Positions 1-8,172 of a stretch of DNA of 57,936 nt are shown here, piece after piece. Location: assembly GCA_030538425.1 (NCBI GenBank), contig JAUNTZ010000016.1, forward strand, positions 1-57,936, written 5' to 3'. Below the pieces are notes generated by a model. It saw only the letters and a program-made list of their open reading frames with translations. It was not told the origin of the DNA and did no database searches. This stretch comes from Paracoccus sp. (in: a-proteobacteria) (GTDB taxonomy: Bacteria; Pseudomonadota; Alphaproteobacteria; Rhodobacterales; Rhodobacteraceae). Position 1 is the stretch's first letter. Each line of letters starts with the position of its first letter. Both the position numbers and the translations under genes were made by a program.

Positions 1-107
1 TGGTGATGGCTTTCGAAGAAGAGTTCGGCATCGAGATCCCCGATGACGCCGCCGAAACCATCCAGACCTTTGGTGATGCGGTCAAGTTCATCGAGGGCGC
101 GGTCTGA
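1..107 (+). CDS. acpP: acyl carrier protein, C-terminal part (5' end outside window)
   Basis: The first complete codon begins at base 3 and the frame closes at a TGA at 105-107. The translated tail contains [14 protein letters not shown] followed by a [10 protein letters not shown] helix, which is the helix III to helix IV region of bacterial acyl carrier protein, the phosphopantetheinylated carrier of fatty acid synthesis in the cytoplasm. The Ser-bearing DSL motif lies upstream of the window and cannot be checked. A strong terminator follows at once, so no fabF is co-transcribed directly downstream here, and the next gene is convergent. Confidence 0.93.
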   Translation, partial: VMAFEEEFGIEIPDDAAETIQTFGDAVKFIEGAV

Positions 108-133
108 TCCGCATCCGATGATCCATGAATATG

Positions 134-163
134 AACGGCGCCTTGACAAAGGCGCCGTTTTTC
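134..163 (+). terminator. rho-independent terminator of acpP
   Basis: The arms CGGCGCC and GGCGCCG flank an 8-base loop and are followed by a run of T. It lies 27 bases after the acpP stop and is a textbook intrinsic terminator. It also lies beyond the 3' end of the convergent YgiB-like gene. Confidence 0.9.
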
Positions 164-238
164 GTTTCTCTTAACGGTTTCTTGGGGATTTCCTGCTATC
201 CGCGGGGAATGGATGATGCGGATAACAGGACTGGCGGC

Positions 239-856
239 CTAGCTGCCGCCGCTGCGCCCGGCACCGCCGCGCGAAGAGGTCGAGGAGGCGCCGAACCCGC
301 CGCGCTGCGCGACCTGGGCCTGCGTCATCGGCGCCTGACCCATGGTGGTGGCCCCGCGCGTGAAGGTATTTGGCGCGACGCGGCCGGTGCCCGAGTTGTT
401 GGCAAAACTGGCATTGCCGCTGGGGTTCGAAAAACCGCCCTGCGCATTGCGGACCAGCGGCTGCTGCGTCACGCCGCGCCCGCCCAGCATCGAGCCGATC
501 ATATAACCCATCAACAAAGGCATGAAGATCGAGCCGCCGCTGCGCCCATCGCTGACCGCCGGGTCGCTGCCGCAATTGCCTGCGCCATGTTCCTGTTCGC
601 ACAACTCGCGCGATTCGTAGCGGGGCGCGGTTTCCAGGTGCTCTTGCTGGGCTGCGGCGAATTGGGTGCGGCAGTCGGCCTCGGTGAAAAACAGCGAACC
701 GGCTTGTGCTGCCGCGACACAGCTGGCCTCATCGGGAAATGCCGCCGCATCGGTCTGTTCCTCGCGGCAGGCCGCCAGGGCAACCACGGCAGAGCCTGCC
801 AGAAACAGCGCGACCCGCCGCGAGCGTTTGCGTTTGGTGGTGGTGATCTCGGTCAT
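239..856 (-). CDS. DUF1190 (YgiB-like) lipoprotein
   Basis: The 205-residue protein has a basic N-terminus, a hydrophobic segment (about residues 14-28) and a lipobox-like ALAAC (Cys29), so it is probably an envelope lipoprotein. The middle carries the Cys/Gln-rich pattern of the DUF1190/YgiB family (EASCVAAAQ, EADCRTQF, RELCEQEHG, GNCGSD), then a glycine-rich membrane-like stretch (FMPLLMGYMIGSML) and a low-complexity Gly/Ser/Ala tail. It sits three bases after the YgiC-like gene, the same pairing as ygiB-ygiC in enterobacteria. The molecular function of DUF1190 is not established. The family call rests on recognised pattern and gene order. Confidence 0.8.
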   Translation of the reverse strand: MTEITTTKRKRSRRVALFLAGSAVVALAACREEQTDAAAFPDEASCVAAAQAGSLFFTEADCRTQFAAAQQEHLETAPRYESRELCEQEHGAGNCGSDPAVSDGRSGGSIFMPLLMGYMIGSMLGGRGVTQQPLVRNAQGGFSNPSGNASFANNSGTGRVAPNTFTRGATTMGQAPMTQAQVAQRGGFGASSTSSRGGAGRSGGS

Positions 857-859
857 GTT

Positions 860-2083
860 CTAGCCCTCGATGAAATGCGGTTTGAACCGCGACAGATTAT
901 GGGTGATCCGGCTGGCATCCTCGCGCAGGCCCATGCCGACGCAGGTCTCGCCTACGATCCAGGCGCCGATCACGGGATAGGCCCCGCCCATCTGCGGCAG
1001 GGGCGCAAGCGCCTGAACGATCAGCGGATGCTGGCTATAATCCTGATCGGGCGCGGCCTCGGTCTGGCTGCCGTCTTCGAAAATCGTGACGCCCGCGCCT
1101 TCGCGCGAAAAGATTGGCTTGGTCACATGGCCACGCGACAGCGCGTCCTGCGCGGCCTCAAATGCCTGCGCGATATGCGGCGCGGGGCTTCCGCCTTGCA
1201 GCGCATCGCCCAGATCGGTGGCCATAAAGGCGGGCAAGAGGTTCGGATGGCCCGGGAACATCTGCCACAACAGAGCCAGCATCGCCTTGTTCGAGACAAG
1301 CGCCTTCCAGGGCGGCTCAATAAACCGCGTCCCCGAGGGCTGAAGCTGCGGCGCGAAATTGTCGCGCAGCATGTCCTCCCATGGATAAAGCTTGAACAGC
1401 GTGCCGATGACCCGCGATTCCTCATCGGCGAACTGGCCCTGATCGGTCACGCCGATCTGGTCGAGCCCCACGAAATGCGCGCCAAGCCCCGCCTCACGCG
1501 CGGCCCAGGCAAGCGCCTCGACGGTGGCATAATCCTCGGGATTGTCGCGAAATGCCGCGAAATGCACATCGGTGCCGGGCGGCGCCATCGCGGCCCAGCG
1601 CTCCACAAGCGCCTCATGGATGGCGTTGAACTGATCGGTCGCGTCCGACAAGACGCCCAACTTCTGTTGTTCTTCCAGCCAAAGCCATTGAAAGGACGCG
1701 GATTCGTAAAGCGAGGTCGGCGTGTCGGCATTATATTCAAGCAGTTTCGCAGGCCCCGTGCCGTCATAGGAGAGGTCAAGCCGGCCATAAAGTTCAGGCT
1801 CACCGGCCCGCCAGCTTTGCGCAACGAAATCGCGCTGTGCGGGCGGGATCTGCATCCGGTCCAGCCATTCCTCATGCGCGATGGCGAAGGAAACGGCCTC
1901 GCGGACCATGCGGTGGATCTCGGTCGAGGGGTCTTCGATATCGTCCTCAACCTGCGCCATGGTAAAGCGATAGGCCGATGTCTCATCCCAATAGGGCGCC
2001 CCGTCCATATCGGCGAAGGTAAAGCCCAGTTCGCGGGCGGCGTCGCGCCAGTTCGGGCGTTCGGGAAGGGAAATGCGCTGCAT
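860..2083 (-). CDS. glutathionylspermidine synthase-like ATP-grasp protein (YgiC family)
   Basis: The 407-residue protein matches the preATP-grasp/ATP-grasp region of glutathionylspermidine synthetase without the amidase half. It has an early RPNWRDAARELGF and an LLEYNADTPTSLYES segment, which is the signature of this family, and later the nucleotide-site stretches KPIFSREGAG and IGAWIVGE. Family members join carboxylates to amines with ATP, but YgiC-type proteins have no firmly assigned substrate, so glutathionylspermidine synthesis should not be assumed. It is the upstream gene of a two-gene unit with the DUF1190 lipoprotein, and it is divergent from the KpsE-like gene, with 212 bases between them. 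Confidence 0.85.
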   Translation of the reverse strand: MQRISLPERPNWRDAARELGFTFADMDGAPYWDETSAYRFTMAQVEDDIEDPSTEIHRMVREAVSFAIAHEEWLDRMQIPPAQRDFVAQSWRAGEPELYGRLDLSYDGTGPAKLLEYNADTPTSLYESASFQWLWLEEQQKLGVLSDATDQFNAIHEALVERWAAMAPPGTDVHFAAFRDNPEDYATVEALAWAAREAGLGAHFVGLDQIGVTDQGQFADEESRVIGTLFKLYPWEDMLRDNFAPQLQPSGTRFIEPPWKALVSNKAMLALLWQMFPGHPNLLPAFMATDLGDALQGGSPAPHIAQAFEAAQDALSRGHVTKPIFSREGAGVTIFEDGSQTEAAPDQDYSQHPLIVQALAPLPQMGGAYPVIGAWIVGETCVGMGLREDASRITHNLSRFKPHFIEG

Positions 2084-2295
2084 CTGTTATCCTGTCTCGG
2101 GCTGGCACAGGAATGGACTGCATGGGCGCGGGAATCAACCCAGAGGCATGGGCCAGATATGGCGGCGGGCGCGCTGCGGGATCACGTTCAAGGGGTGGTG
2201 AGGCCGCGGCGCAATCGCTGGCGTTGCGGCGCAGAAAACGCTAAGGGACGGTTGAGCGCGGGCGTTTTGGCCCGCCCGATACGAGATCAAAGCCG

Positions 2296-3939
2296 ATGAC
2301 GCAGCCCGACCCGAACGCCACCCCCGTAAAACCTTTGCCCGCAGGCGCGCCCCGCGAGGGCGCAGCAGGCCAAGCGGCCAAGCCTGTGGCTGCGAGTGGG
2401 GCTGCAACCGGGGCTGCGGCTGCGGCGGGGACTGCGGCTTCGGCAGCAACCGGGGCTGCGGCTCGGCCGGTTGCGGTTGCGCCTGCGGCAGTGAAACCAG
2501 GTGCGGCAGCACAGCCGGCCGGGGGTGCGAGTCCGGTCGCGCAGCCCGGCGGGGGGACGCCTGCCGCTGCGAAGCCCGCCGCGGGCGCGTCTGTCGCTGC
2601 GCAGCCTACCGGCGCCGCGCCTGCCGCTGCGAAGCCTGCCATGGGCGCGCCTGTGGCTGGGCAGCCTGCCGCCCCCGCGTCTGCCACCCACGCAACCGCC
2701 GCTGCGCAACCTGCGGCCCACGCGCCTGCCACGCCTGCGACTGCCACCCACGCAACCGCCGCCGCTCAACCCGCGGCCCCCGCACCTGCCGCCCCGCCGC
2801 CCTCCGCCGGATATCAGGCACGCCCCGCCGCGCGGCCTGCTCGGATCAGGGCACGCCATATCATGCTGGTGCTGTCCTTTCTGTTGCTTGTCGCGGCGCC
2901 CATTGCGGCGACGGCCTGGTATCTCTGGGCGCGGGCCGCCGATCAATACGCCTCTTATATCGGCTTTTCGGTGCGCAGCGAATCCGGGGCCTCGGCCAGC
3001 GATCTGTTGGGCGGTCTTGCGGCCTTGTCCTCGAACAGCAGCAGCGACACGGATATCCTCTATAAATACATCCAGAGCCATGACATCGTGGCCCGGATCG
3101 ACGAAAGGCTGGATCTGCGCGCGATCTGGTCGCGGCACAGCGACACTGACCCGGTTTTCGGCTATTGGGGCAGCAGCAATCCCGAGGATCTGCTTGAGAA
3201 CTGGGAACGCAAGGTCAATGTCTATTACGACACCGGCATGCTTGATATTCGCGTCAAGGCATTCGACGCGGACGACGCCTATGCCATCGCGCAGGCCATC
3301 GTTGAGGAAAGCACCCGCCGCGTCAATGAGTTAAGCGATCTGGCCCGCGCCGATGCGATCCGCTATGCGCAGGTTGAGCTGGACGGCGCGCTTGAGCGGC
3401 TGCGCAACTCGCGCCGCCAGATGACCGAGTTCCGCAATCGCCACCAGATCGTCGATCCGACCGCCGATGCCGCAGCCCAGATGGGCGTTGTCACCTCGCT
3501 GCAAGGCCAGCTCGCTGAGGCGCTGATCCAACAGGGGCTGATGCGGCAGAACGCGGCCTCGGGCGATCCCCGGCTTGAGCAGGCGCGGCTGCGGGTGCAG
3601 GTGATCCAGGAACAGATCGACGAAGAGCGCCGCAAGATCGGCGCCGAGACCGGCAGCGGCGGGCAGATGCTGTCCGAGGTGGTCGGCGAATATGAGGTTC
3701 TGGCGGTGGACCGTGCCTTCGCGGAACAGGCCTATGTTGCCGCCATGGCCAGCTATGACAATGCGCAGGCCAATGCGGCGCGCCAGACACGTTATCTGGC
3801 CACCTATCTGAACCCGACCCGGCCAGAGACGCCCGAATATCCCGCGCGCGTCCGGCTGCTTGGCTTGATCAGCGGGTTTATTCTGGTGCTTTGGTTCATC
3901 GGTGTTCTGGTGTTTTATTCCGTGCGGGACCGGCGCTAA
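2296..3939 (+). CDS. kpsE: capsule polysaccharide export inner-membrane protein, KpsE/CtrB/BexC family
   Basis: The 547-residue protein has three parts. Residues 1 to about 175 are Ala/Pro/Gln/Gly-rich and look disordered. A transmembrane helix follows (about 188-212, MLVLSFLLLVAAPIAATAWY). A long periplasmic region with coiled-coil character then leads to a C-terminal helix (LLGLISGFILVLWFIGVLVF) and a short basic tail. This is the topology of the polysaccharide co-polymerase/adaptor that joins an ABC polysaccharide exporter to the outer-membrane channel. The N-terminal extension is much longer than in classical KpsE (about 380 residues). The KpsT-like ATPase follows after 4 bases. KpsM, KpsD and the capsule synthesis genes are absent from the window. 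Confidence 0.85.
   Translation: MTQPDPNATPVKPLPAGAPREGAAGQAAKPVAASGAATGAAAAAGTAASAATGAAARPVAVAPAAVKPGAAAQPAGGASPVAQPGGGTPAAAKPAAGASVAAQPTGAAPAAAKPAMGAPVAGQPAAPASATHATAAAQPAAHAPATPATATHATAAAQPAAPAPAAPPPSAGYQARPAARPARIRARHIMLVLSFLLLVAAPIAATAWYLWARAADQYASYIGFSVRSESGASASDLLGGLAALSSNSSSDTDILYKYIQSHDIVARIDERLDLRAIWSRHSDTDPVFGYWGSSNPEDLLENWERKVNVYYDTGMLDIRVKAFDADDAYAIAQAIVEESTRRVNELSDLARADAIRYAQVELDGALERLRNSRRQMTEFRNRHQIVDPTADAAAQMGVVTSLQGQLAEALIQQGLMRQNAASGDPRLEQARLRVQVIQEQIDEERRKIGAETGSGGQMLSEVVGEYEVLAVDRAFAEQAYVAAMASYDNAQANAARQTRYLATYLNPTRPETPEYPARVRLLGLISGFILVLWFIGVLVFYSVRDRR
2681..2800 (+). repeat. 60-bp tandem repeat inside the kpsE-like low-complexity region
   Basis: Two adjacent 60-base units both begin CTGCCACCCACGCAACCGCC and encode 20-residue repeats around ATHATAAAQPAA. 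The period is a multiple of three, so copy-number change would alter protein length without a frameshift. Looser Ala/Pro/Lys repeats (AAAKPA, AAQPTG) precede it from about 2500. Confidence 0.8.
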
Positions 3940-3943
3940 GCCC

Positions 3944-4609
3944 ATGATCCGGCTTGAAAACCTGTCCAAAGCCTATGTGACGCGGCGCTCGCGCAAGGTG
4001 GTGGCCGACAATATCAATGCCGAGTTTCCGACCGGCAGTTCGGTCGCCCTCTTGGGTCGTAACGGCGCGGGCAAGTCGTCCTTGCTGCGGATGATTGCGG
4101 GGACGATGAAGCCCAGCTCAGGGCGGGTCTTGTCGGATGGCACGATCTCCTGGCCGGTGGGTTTCGCGGGATCGTTCCACCCGGAACTGACCGGAGAGCA
4201 GAATATCCGCTTTCTGTCGCGGGTTTACGGCGTAGATACCGATGAGATGACCGAATTCGTGCGCGAATTTGCCGAACTGGGCCAGCAATTCTATGTGCCG
4301 TTCCGCACCTATTCATCGGGGATGCGGGCGCGGCTGGCCTTTGGCGCGTCCATGGCGGTGCCGTTTGACACCTATCTGGTCGATGAGGTGACGGCGGTCG
4401 GTGATGCCTCGTTCCGGGCCAAAAGCAATGCGCTTTTCCTGGACCGGATGCGCAATTCAAGCGCAATCGTCGTGTCACACTCACCGCGTGCGCTGCGCGA
4501 GATCTGCAATGCGGCGGCGCTGTTGAACAATGGCAAGCTGACCTATTATCCCGATCTGGAAGAGGCCATCGACGCCCATGCAAGGCTGATGGGCGTGGCC
4601 GCGATGTGA
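3944..4609 (+). CDS. kpsT: polysaccharide ABC exporter ATP-binding protein, KpsT/CtrD/BexA family
   Basis: The 221-residue ATPase starts at the ATG four bases after the kpsE-like stop; the open frame extends upstream but that part overlaps kpsE and lacks homology. Walker A is LLGRNGAGKSSLLRM. The signature is the YSSGMRARLAFG variant typical of polysaccharide exporters rather than LSGGQ. Walker B is YLVDEVTAVGD and a switch His is present in VVSHS. It would drive export of a lipid-linked capsule polymer together with a KpsM permease not encoded here. It is translationally adjacent to kpsE. Confidence 0.92.
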   Translation: MIRLENLSKAYVTRRSRKVVADNINAEFPTGSSVALLGRNGAGKSSLLRMIAGTMKPSSGRVLSDGTISWPVGFAGSFHPELTGEQNIRFLSRVYGVDTDEMTEFVREFAELGQQFYVPFRTYSSGMRARLAFGASMAVPFDTYLVDEVTAVGDASFRAKSNALFLDRMRNSSAIVVSHSPRALREICNAAALLNNGKLTYYPDLEEAIDAHARLMGVAAM

Positions 4610-4644
4610 AACGGGGCGCGGGAGCCGCCGCGCCCTGTATCCGA

Positions 4645-5937
4645 TCAGGCCGAGCTGCCCCAGATATCTTGCGAGATCGAGGCATACCAGCCCGCGCCAT
4701 AGCGGGCCTCTTGGCGGCGGAAGCTGGCGGGCGCATCGGCGGGGCTGACCCCACCCGAATCGGGCATCTCCGCGATCACCCCATCGGGCGCATGATAGAC
4801 CCCCGCGACCGAGATCCCGTAATCCGGCCCGATCAGGCTGTAGCAGGTATTGGCGAAATGCGAGGGCGGCGGCGCCTCATCGCGCAGCATCGCGACAATC
4901 GCCGCCGCCGCCACCTTGCCCTGACCCGAGGCGCAAAAGCCCGATTTCGGCATCGGTGCGGCGATGGTCGCATCACCGACGACATGGATATGCTCAACCA
5001 GTTGCGATTCAAAGGTCTGGCCATTGACCGGCACCCAGCCGGTATTGTCGACCACCCCCGCCTTATCGGCAATCGCCCCGGCCTTTTGCGGCGGAATGAC
5101 GTTCAGAACGGCGGCTTTGTGGATCTCGCCAAAGGCGGTCTCAACCTCCAGTGCTTCGGCATCGACGCGGATCACCCGGCCATCCTCGGACATCGGCACC
5201 CATTCGATCATATCGCCATAAAGCGCGTCCCAACCGGCCTGAAACAGCCCCTGCTTTGAAAAACTGTCCTTGGAATCCAGTAGCAACAGCTTGGAGGCCG
5301 GTTTGTTTTCCTTGAAGTAATGCGCGATCATCGAGGCGCGCTCATAAGGCCCGGGCGGGCAGCGGAACGGGTTGTCGGGGATCGACATGACGAACAGCCC
5401 GCCATCCTCCATCGCGTCAAGCTGCGATTTCAGCAACTGGGTCTGCGCGCCCGCCTTCCATGCATGAGGGGCGCGCTCAGACGCGGCCTCATCATAGCCA
5501 TCAAGCGCGCCCCATTGCATATCGACGCCCGGCGACAGCACCAGCTTGTCATAATCAAGCACCGTGCCATCCGACAGCGTGACCTTGCGCGCGTCTGAAT
5601 CCACCGCGTCGGCATAAGCGTGGATCACCTCAACCCCATGGGCGCGCAGGTCGTCAAAGCCGTGGCCGATGCTTTCAAAGCTGCGCAGCCCGCCCAGATA
5701 GAGGTTGGAGAAGGGGCAGGTGTAGAAGGTCTCGGCGGGCTCGATCAGGGTGACGGCCAGATCGGGCATCCGGCGGCGCAGATAGCGCGCGGCGGTCGCG
5801 CCCCCAAAGCCGCCGCCCACGACGACGACATGCGCCCCGTTCGAGGCGCGCGCATAATGCGGCATCGCCAATGAGGCGGAACCGGCGGCAATCAGGCCAA
5901 GGGTCGAGCGGCGGGTCAGGTTCAGCCGGGTCATCAT
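4645..5937 (-). CDS. fccB: flavocytochrome c sulfide dehydrogenase, flavoprotein subunit (FccB/SoxF-like)
   Basis: The 430-residue protein begins with a twin-arginine-type signal (NLTRRSTLGLIAAGSASLAM), so it is probably exported folded to the periplasm. The FAD-binding motif is VVVVGGGFGGATAARYL, and a second site is VHIVGDA-like (HIHVVGDATIAAPMP). The cysteines expected for a redox disulfide near the flavin may lie in NPFRCPPGPYE and SGFCASGQG. The C-terminal domain matches the flavocytochrome c/SoxF family. The enzyme oxidises sulfide to sulfur or polysulfide and passes electrons to its cytochrome partner. Its start overlaps the cytochrome stop by 4 bases (ATGA), which implies coupled translation. 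No sox genes are in view. Confidence 0.88.
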   Translation of the reverse strand: MMTRLNLTRRSTLGLIAAGSASLAMPHYARASNGAHVVVVGGGFGGATAARYLRRRMPDLAVTLIEPAETFYTCPFSNLYLGGLRSFESIGHGFDDLRAHGVEVIHAYADAVDSDARKVTLSDGTVLDYDKLVLSPGVDMQWGALDGYDEAASERAPHAWKAGAQTQLLKSQLDAMEDGGLFVMSIPDNPFRCPPGPYERASMIAHYFKENKPASKLLLLDSKDSFSKQGLFQAGWDALYGDMIEWVPMSEDGRVIRVDAEALEVETAFGEIHKAAVLNVIPPQKAGAIADKAGVVDNTGWVPVNGQTFESQLVEHIHVVGDATIAAPMPKSGFCASGQGKVAAAAIVAMLRDEAPPPSHFANTCYSLIGPDYGISVAGVYHAPDGVIAEMPDSGGVSPADAPASFRRQEARYGAGWYASISQDIWGSSA

Positions 5938-6227
5938 TCGATCTCCGAGAAATAGCGGGCGAGGGCGTCGATCTGCTCTTCGGTATAGCCGCGCATATGG
6001 CGCGGCATGACCGTCGCGCTTGCGACCTCACCGGCGCGGAAGGCGAGCATCCGCGATTTCAGCTCTTCGCGGTCATGGCCCGCAATCGAGGGGATGGTTG
6101 AGGGCGAATTGCCGTCGGGACCGTGGCAACTGGCGCAGGGTCCGGCCAGAACGCTCAGCTCGACCTCATCAATGGCAAGCGCGGGTCCGGCCATCACGGC
6201 CAGACCGAAAGCTGCGGCAAGGGTCAT
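5934..6227 (-). CDS. monohaem class I cytochrome c, FccA/SoxE-like partner of FccB
   Basis: The mature protein is about 80 residues with a single haem motif CASCHGPDG and a later Met-containing MPRHMRGYTEEQIDALARYF helix, as in c-type cytochromes that accompany FccB. A Sec signal (MTLAAAFGLAVMAGPALA) sends it to the periplasm. I take the ATG at 6227. A TTG at 6236 (MRHMTLAAA) is a real alternative because AAAGGAACG is better spaced from it. The 126-residue reading from 6314 is unlikely because it would run through the palindrome at 6301-6314. One haem fits the SoxE/small FccA type rather than dihaem FccA. Confidence 0.85.
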   Translation of the reverse strand: MTLAAAFGLAVMAGPALAIDEVELSVLAGPCASCHGPDGNSPSTIPSIAGHDREELKSRMLAFRAGEVASATVMPRHMRGYTEEQIDALARYFSEIE

Positions 6228-6300
6228 GTGTCGCAAGGTCGTTCCTTTCTGTTTGGCATGCCGCGGCGGCAGGCGATTATCCGCCGATAATGGCCGGGTC

Positions 6301-6314
6301 TTGACACAAGTCAA
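6301..6314. promoter_or_regulatory. Crp/Fnr-type palindrome upstream of the sulfide dehydrogenase pair
   Basis: TTGACACAAGTCAA is a perfect 5-4-5 inverted repeat (TTGAC-N4-GTCAA) about 65-75 bases before the cytochrome start. It resembles the half-sites used by Fnr/Nnr/Dnr regulators. On the minus strand, TTGACT with CATTAT 16 bases on could be the -35 and -10 hexamers, so the palindrome overlaps the -35. Function is inferred from shape only. Confidence 0.5.
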
Positions 6315-6332
6315 CGATTTAGGCGCAATTTG

Positions 6333-7805
6333 TCAACGAAGGCTGCCCAGCAAGCGCTCGATTGGGGCGCGGTCGTCGGTGAGCAGGATCGGGCTTTGCG
6401 CCTGTGACAGCCGCGCAAGTGACGCGCTTGAGACGCGCTGCGCCACGCCGTCGATCACCGGGCTGTCGGTCGGGCTTGCCCCGCCAAGCAGGATGAAAAT
6501 GCGCCTACGGTCGCTGTCCGAGACCGGCTCGGCCCAAAGCTCGACCACCGGAAAGGCGGTCTGCATCGTGTGGTAAAGCGCGCTGACCAGTTCCAGCCGG
6601 TCCATGCGGTCGATCACATTCATCACGAAAATGCCCTCCGGGTTCAGGCGGCTGGCGGCAAGCGCGAAGAACTCACGCGTGATCAGATGCGGCGGCACGG
6701 CGATATCGGTGAAGGCATCGCCCACGATCACGTCGTAGCGCGCGGGGTCGCGGGAAAGGGCCACACGGGCGTCGATATTGCGGACCTCGGCACTGGCGGG
6801 GTCGAACCAAAAACTGTCGGTGGCGGTTCGGGTGACCTGCGGGTCGATCTCGGCCACCACCTGCCGCGCTGTCTGATCCGCCCAGGCACGCGGCAGGGTA
6901 AAGCTGCCGCCGCCGATGAAGAACGCCTCAAAGGCCCGGCCCTCCATCCGGTGCCGGGTCAGCGCGTCCAGAATCGCGCCATGCGGGGTCAGCATCGCGC
7001 CGCTATCCGCCTCAGCCGAGACGCCATGGACCAGATGATCCAGAACCATCAGCCGCGTGGCCGCGCCCGCCATGTCGTCCATCTCGATCACCCGGATGCA
7101 GAAATAGCGCGATTCGCGGTCGCAAGGCCCGGGGGTCAGGGCCGCGCCCACAGCCAGCATCAGTGCGCCCGATGCCGCAATCAGCCCCGCGCCCCGGTCG
7201 CGCCCGGCCATGGCGAAACTGGCCGCCGCAACCAGGGCGTAACACAGCGTCACCACGGCCAGCGTGCCGCTTGAGCCAAGCCATGCGATGAACACAAACC
7301 CCGCCAGCAGCGTTCCGGCAATCGCGCCGATGGCACCCGCGGCAAACATCGCGCCAAGCGCCCGCCCGCTTTGTTCCTGCGCCTGTTTCTGCGCCCGGCT
7401 GACCGCGATCTGGGTCAGGATTGGCGCAGGGATTCCTGCAAAGACCGAGGGCAGGAAAAACGCGATGATCGACAAAGCGACGATCCCCGCGACCGGATTT
7501 TGCAGCAGCGCCAGCATCGGCCCGGCACTGGCCCGCAGCAGGAAGACCGCGCCTGCGGTGGTCAGCGCGGCGGCCACCATCGCCCAGCCATTCGCCGCAA
7601 GTGCGGCGCGCGCGGGCCGCTCGGCCAGCCTGCCACCCATCCAATGCCCGACCGAGAACCCGGCCAGCACCACCGCGATCACCGAGGTCCAGGTGTAAAG
7701 CGACATGCCGACATAGGGCGCCAACATGCGCCCGGCGACGATCTCCACCACGAGGCTGGCGGCCGAGACCACCGCCTGCATCGCCACAAGAATACGGATG
7801 TTCAT
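6333..7805 (-). CDS. membrane-fused spermidine synthase-like protein
   Basis: The 490-residue protein starts at the ATG at 7805 (MNIRILVAMQAVVSAASLVV). The frame is open for another 114 codons upstream, but that part is low-complexity Arg/Pro sequence. Roughly residues 1-240 are six or more membrane helices (for example MSLYTWTSVIAVVLAGFSVG). The C-terminal half is a SpeE-type Rossmann methyltransferase-like fold with GGGSFTLPRAW, VVAEIDPQV, RNIDARVAL and VIVGDAFTD. Such fused proteins are common, but aminopropyl transfer is not proven for them. Two genes downstream on the same strand encode the sulfide dehydrogenase, separated by the palindrome, so probably a separate unit. Confidence 0.8.
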   Translation of the reverse strand: MNIRILVAMQAVVSAASLVVEIVAGRMLAPYVGMSLYTWTSVIAVVLAGFSVGHWMGGRLAERPARAALAANGWAMVAAALTTAGAVFLLRASAGPMLALLQNPVAGIVALSIIAFFLPSVFAGIPAPILTQIAVSRAQKQAQEQSGRALGAMFAAGAIGAIAGTLLAGFVFIAWLGSSGTLAVVTLCYALVAAASFAMAGRDRGAGLIAASGALMLAVGAALTPGPCDRESRYFCIRVIEMDDMAGAATRLMVLDHLVHGVSAEADSGAMLTPHGAILDALTRHRMEGRAFEAFFIGGGSFTLPRAWADQTARQVVAEIDPQVTRTATDSFWFDPASAEVRNIDARVALSRDPARYDVIVGDAFTDIAVPPHLITREFFALAASRLNPEGIFVMNVIDRMDRLELVSALYHTMQTAFPVVELWAEPVSDSDRRRIFILLGGASPTDSPVIDGVAQRVSSASLARLSQAQSPILLTDDRAPIERLLGSLR

Positions 7806-7867
7806 GCGGTCCCCTTTGGTCGCAGAGCCTAGCCACCACCGCCCGCCTGTCAATCCGCGCTTTGGTT

Positions 7868-7897
7868 TTGACAATCCGCCCCGCGCGGCCCTAGCCT
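7868..7897 (+). promoter_or_regulatory. possible sigma-70 promoter
   Basis: TTGACA at 7868-7873 and TAGCCT at 7892-7897 are separated by 18 bases. The -35 is perfect and the -10 is weak. It would read toward the small membrane protein and sensor kinase genes at 8332 onward, leaving a leader of over 400 bases. Confidence 0.35.
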
Positions 7898-7941
7898 TGC
7901 GCGACAGGGGGAGGGCGCTGCGATGCCGCAGATCAATCACG

Positions 7942-8172
7942 CAAGGCCGGGTTGGGGGCCTGCTGGTCGCAAGGCCGGGCAGGCGGACGGATGGCGTTGG
8001 GGCGAGGCGGGCGGCGTCTTGTCTGAGCATTGCACGATGCGGCTGGCGCATTACGGTGCGAGGGCGGGTTACGCGCTTGCTGGCTGCAAAGCTGGCCGGG
8101 CGGTTGGATGGCTTACGGGCAAGGCGGGCCGTGCCTTGTTCGGACATGGCGCAGGGCCGCTGGTGCAGGATA
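7942..8172. repeat. two degenerate 117-bp tandem units
   Basis: Unit 1 begins at about 7942 and unit 2 at about 8059. They share GGGCGGGTT/GCCGGGTT, TGCTGG, GGATGGC, GGCGGGC and TCTTGT/CCTTGT blocks in the same order. In either translated strand the repeats align with a 39-residue period (on the plus strand AG-K/R-KAG and GW---GKAGR/GEAGG blocks). The copies differ at about a third of positions by eye. Confidence 0.55.

Noticed and set aside
125-2299. 724-codon plus-strand frame opposite the YgiB/YgiC-like genes
   Set aside because: The translated protein is Arg/Gly/Ala-rich without domains. It is the antisense shadow of two well-recognised minus-strand genes, as expected in GC-rich DNA.
2500-2810. 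Periodic repeats in the kpsE-like gene considered as a CRISPR array
   Set aside because: The units are contiguous, in frame and coding for Ala/Pro-rich protein, with no spacer structure.
7806-8147. 114-codon N-terminal extension of the spermidine synthase-like protein
   Set aside because: It is Arg/Pro low-complexity sequence made by the degenerate repeats. The ATG at 7805 begins a normal first membrane helix.
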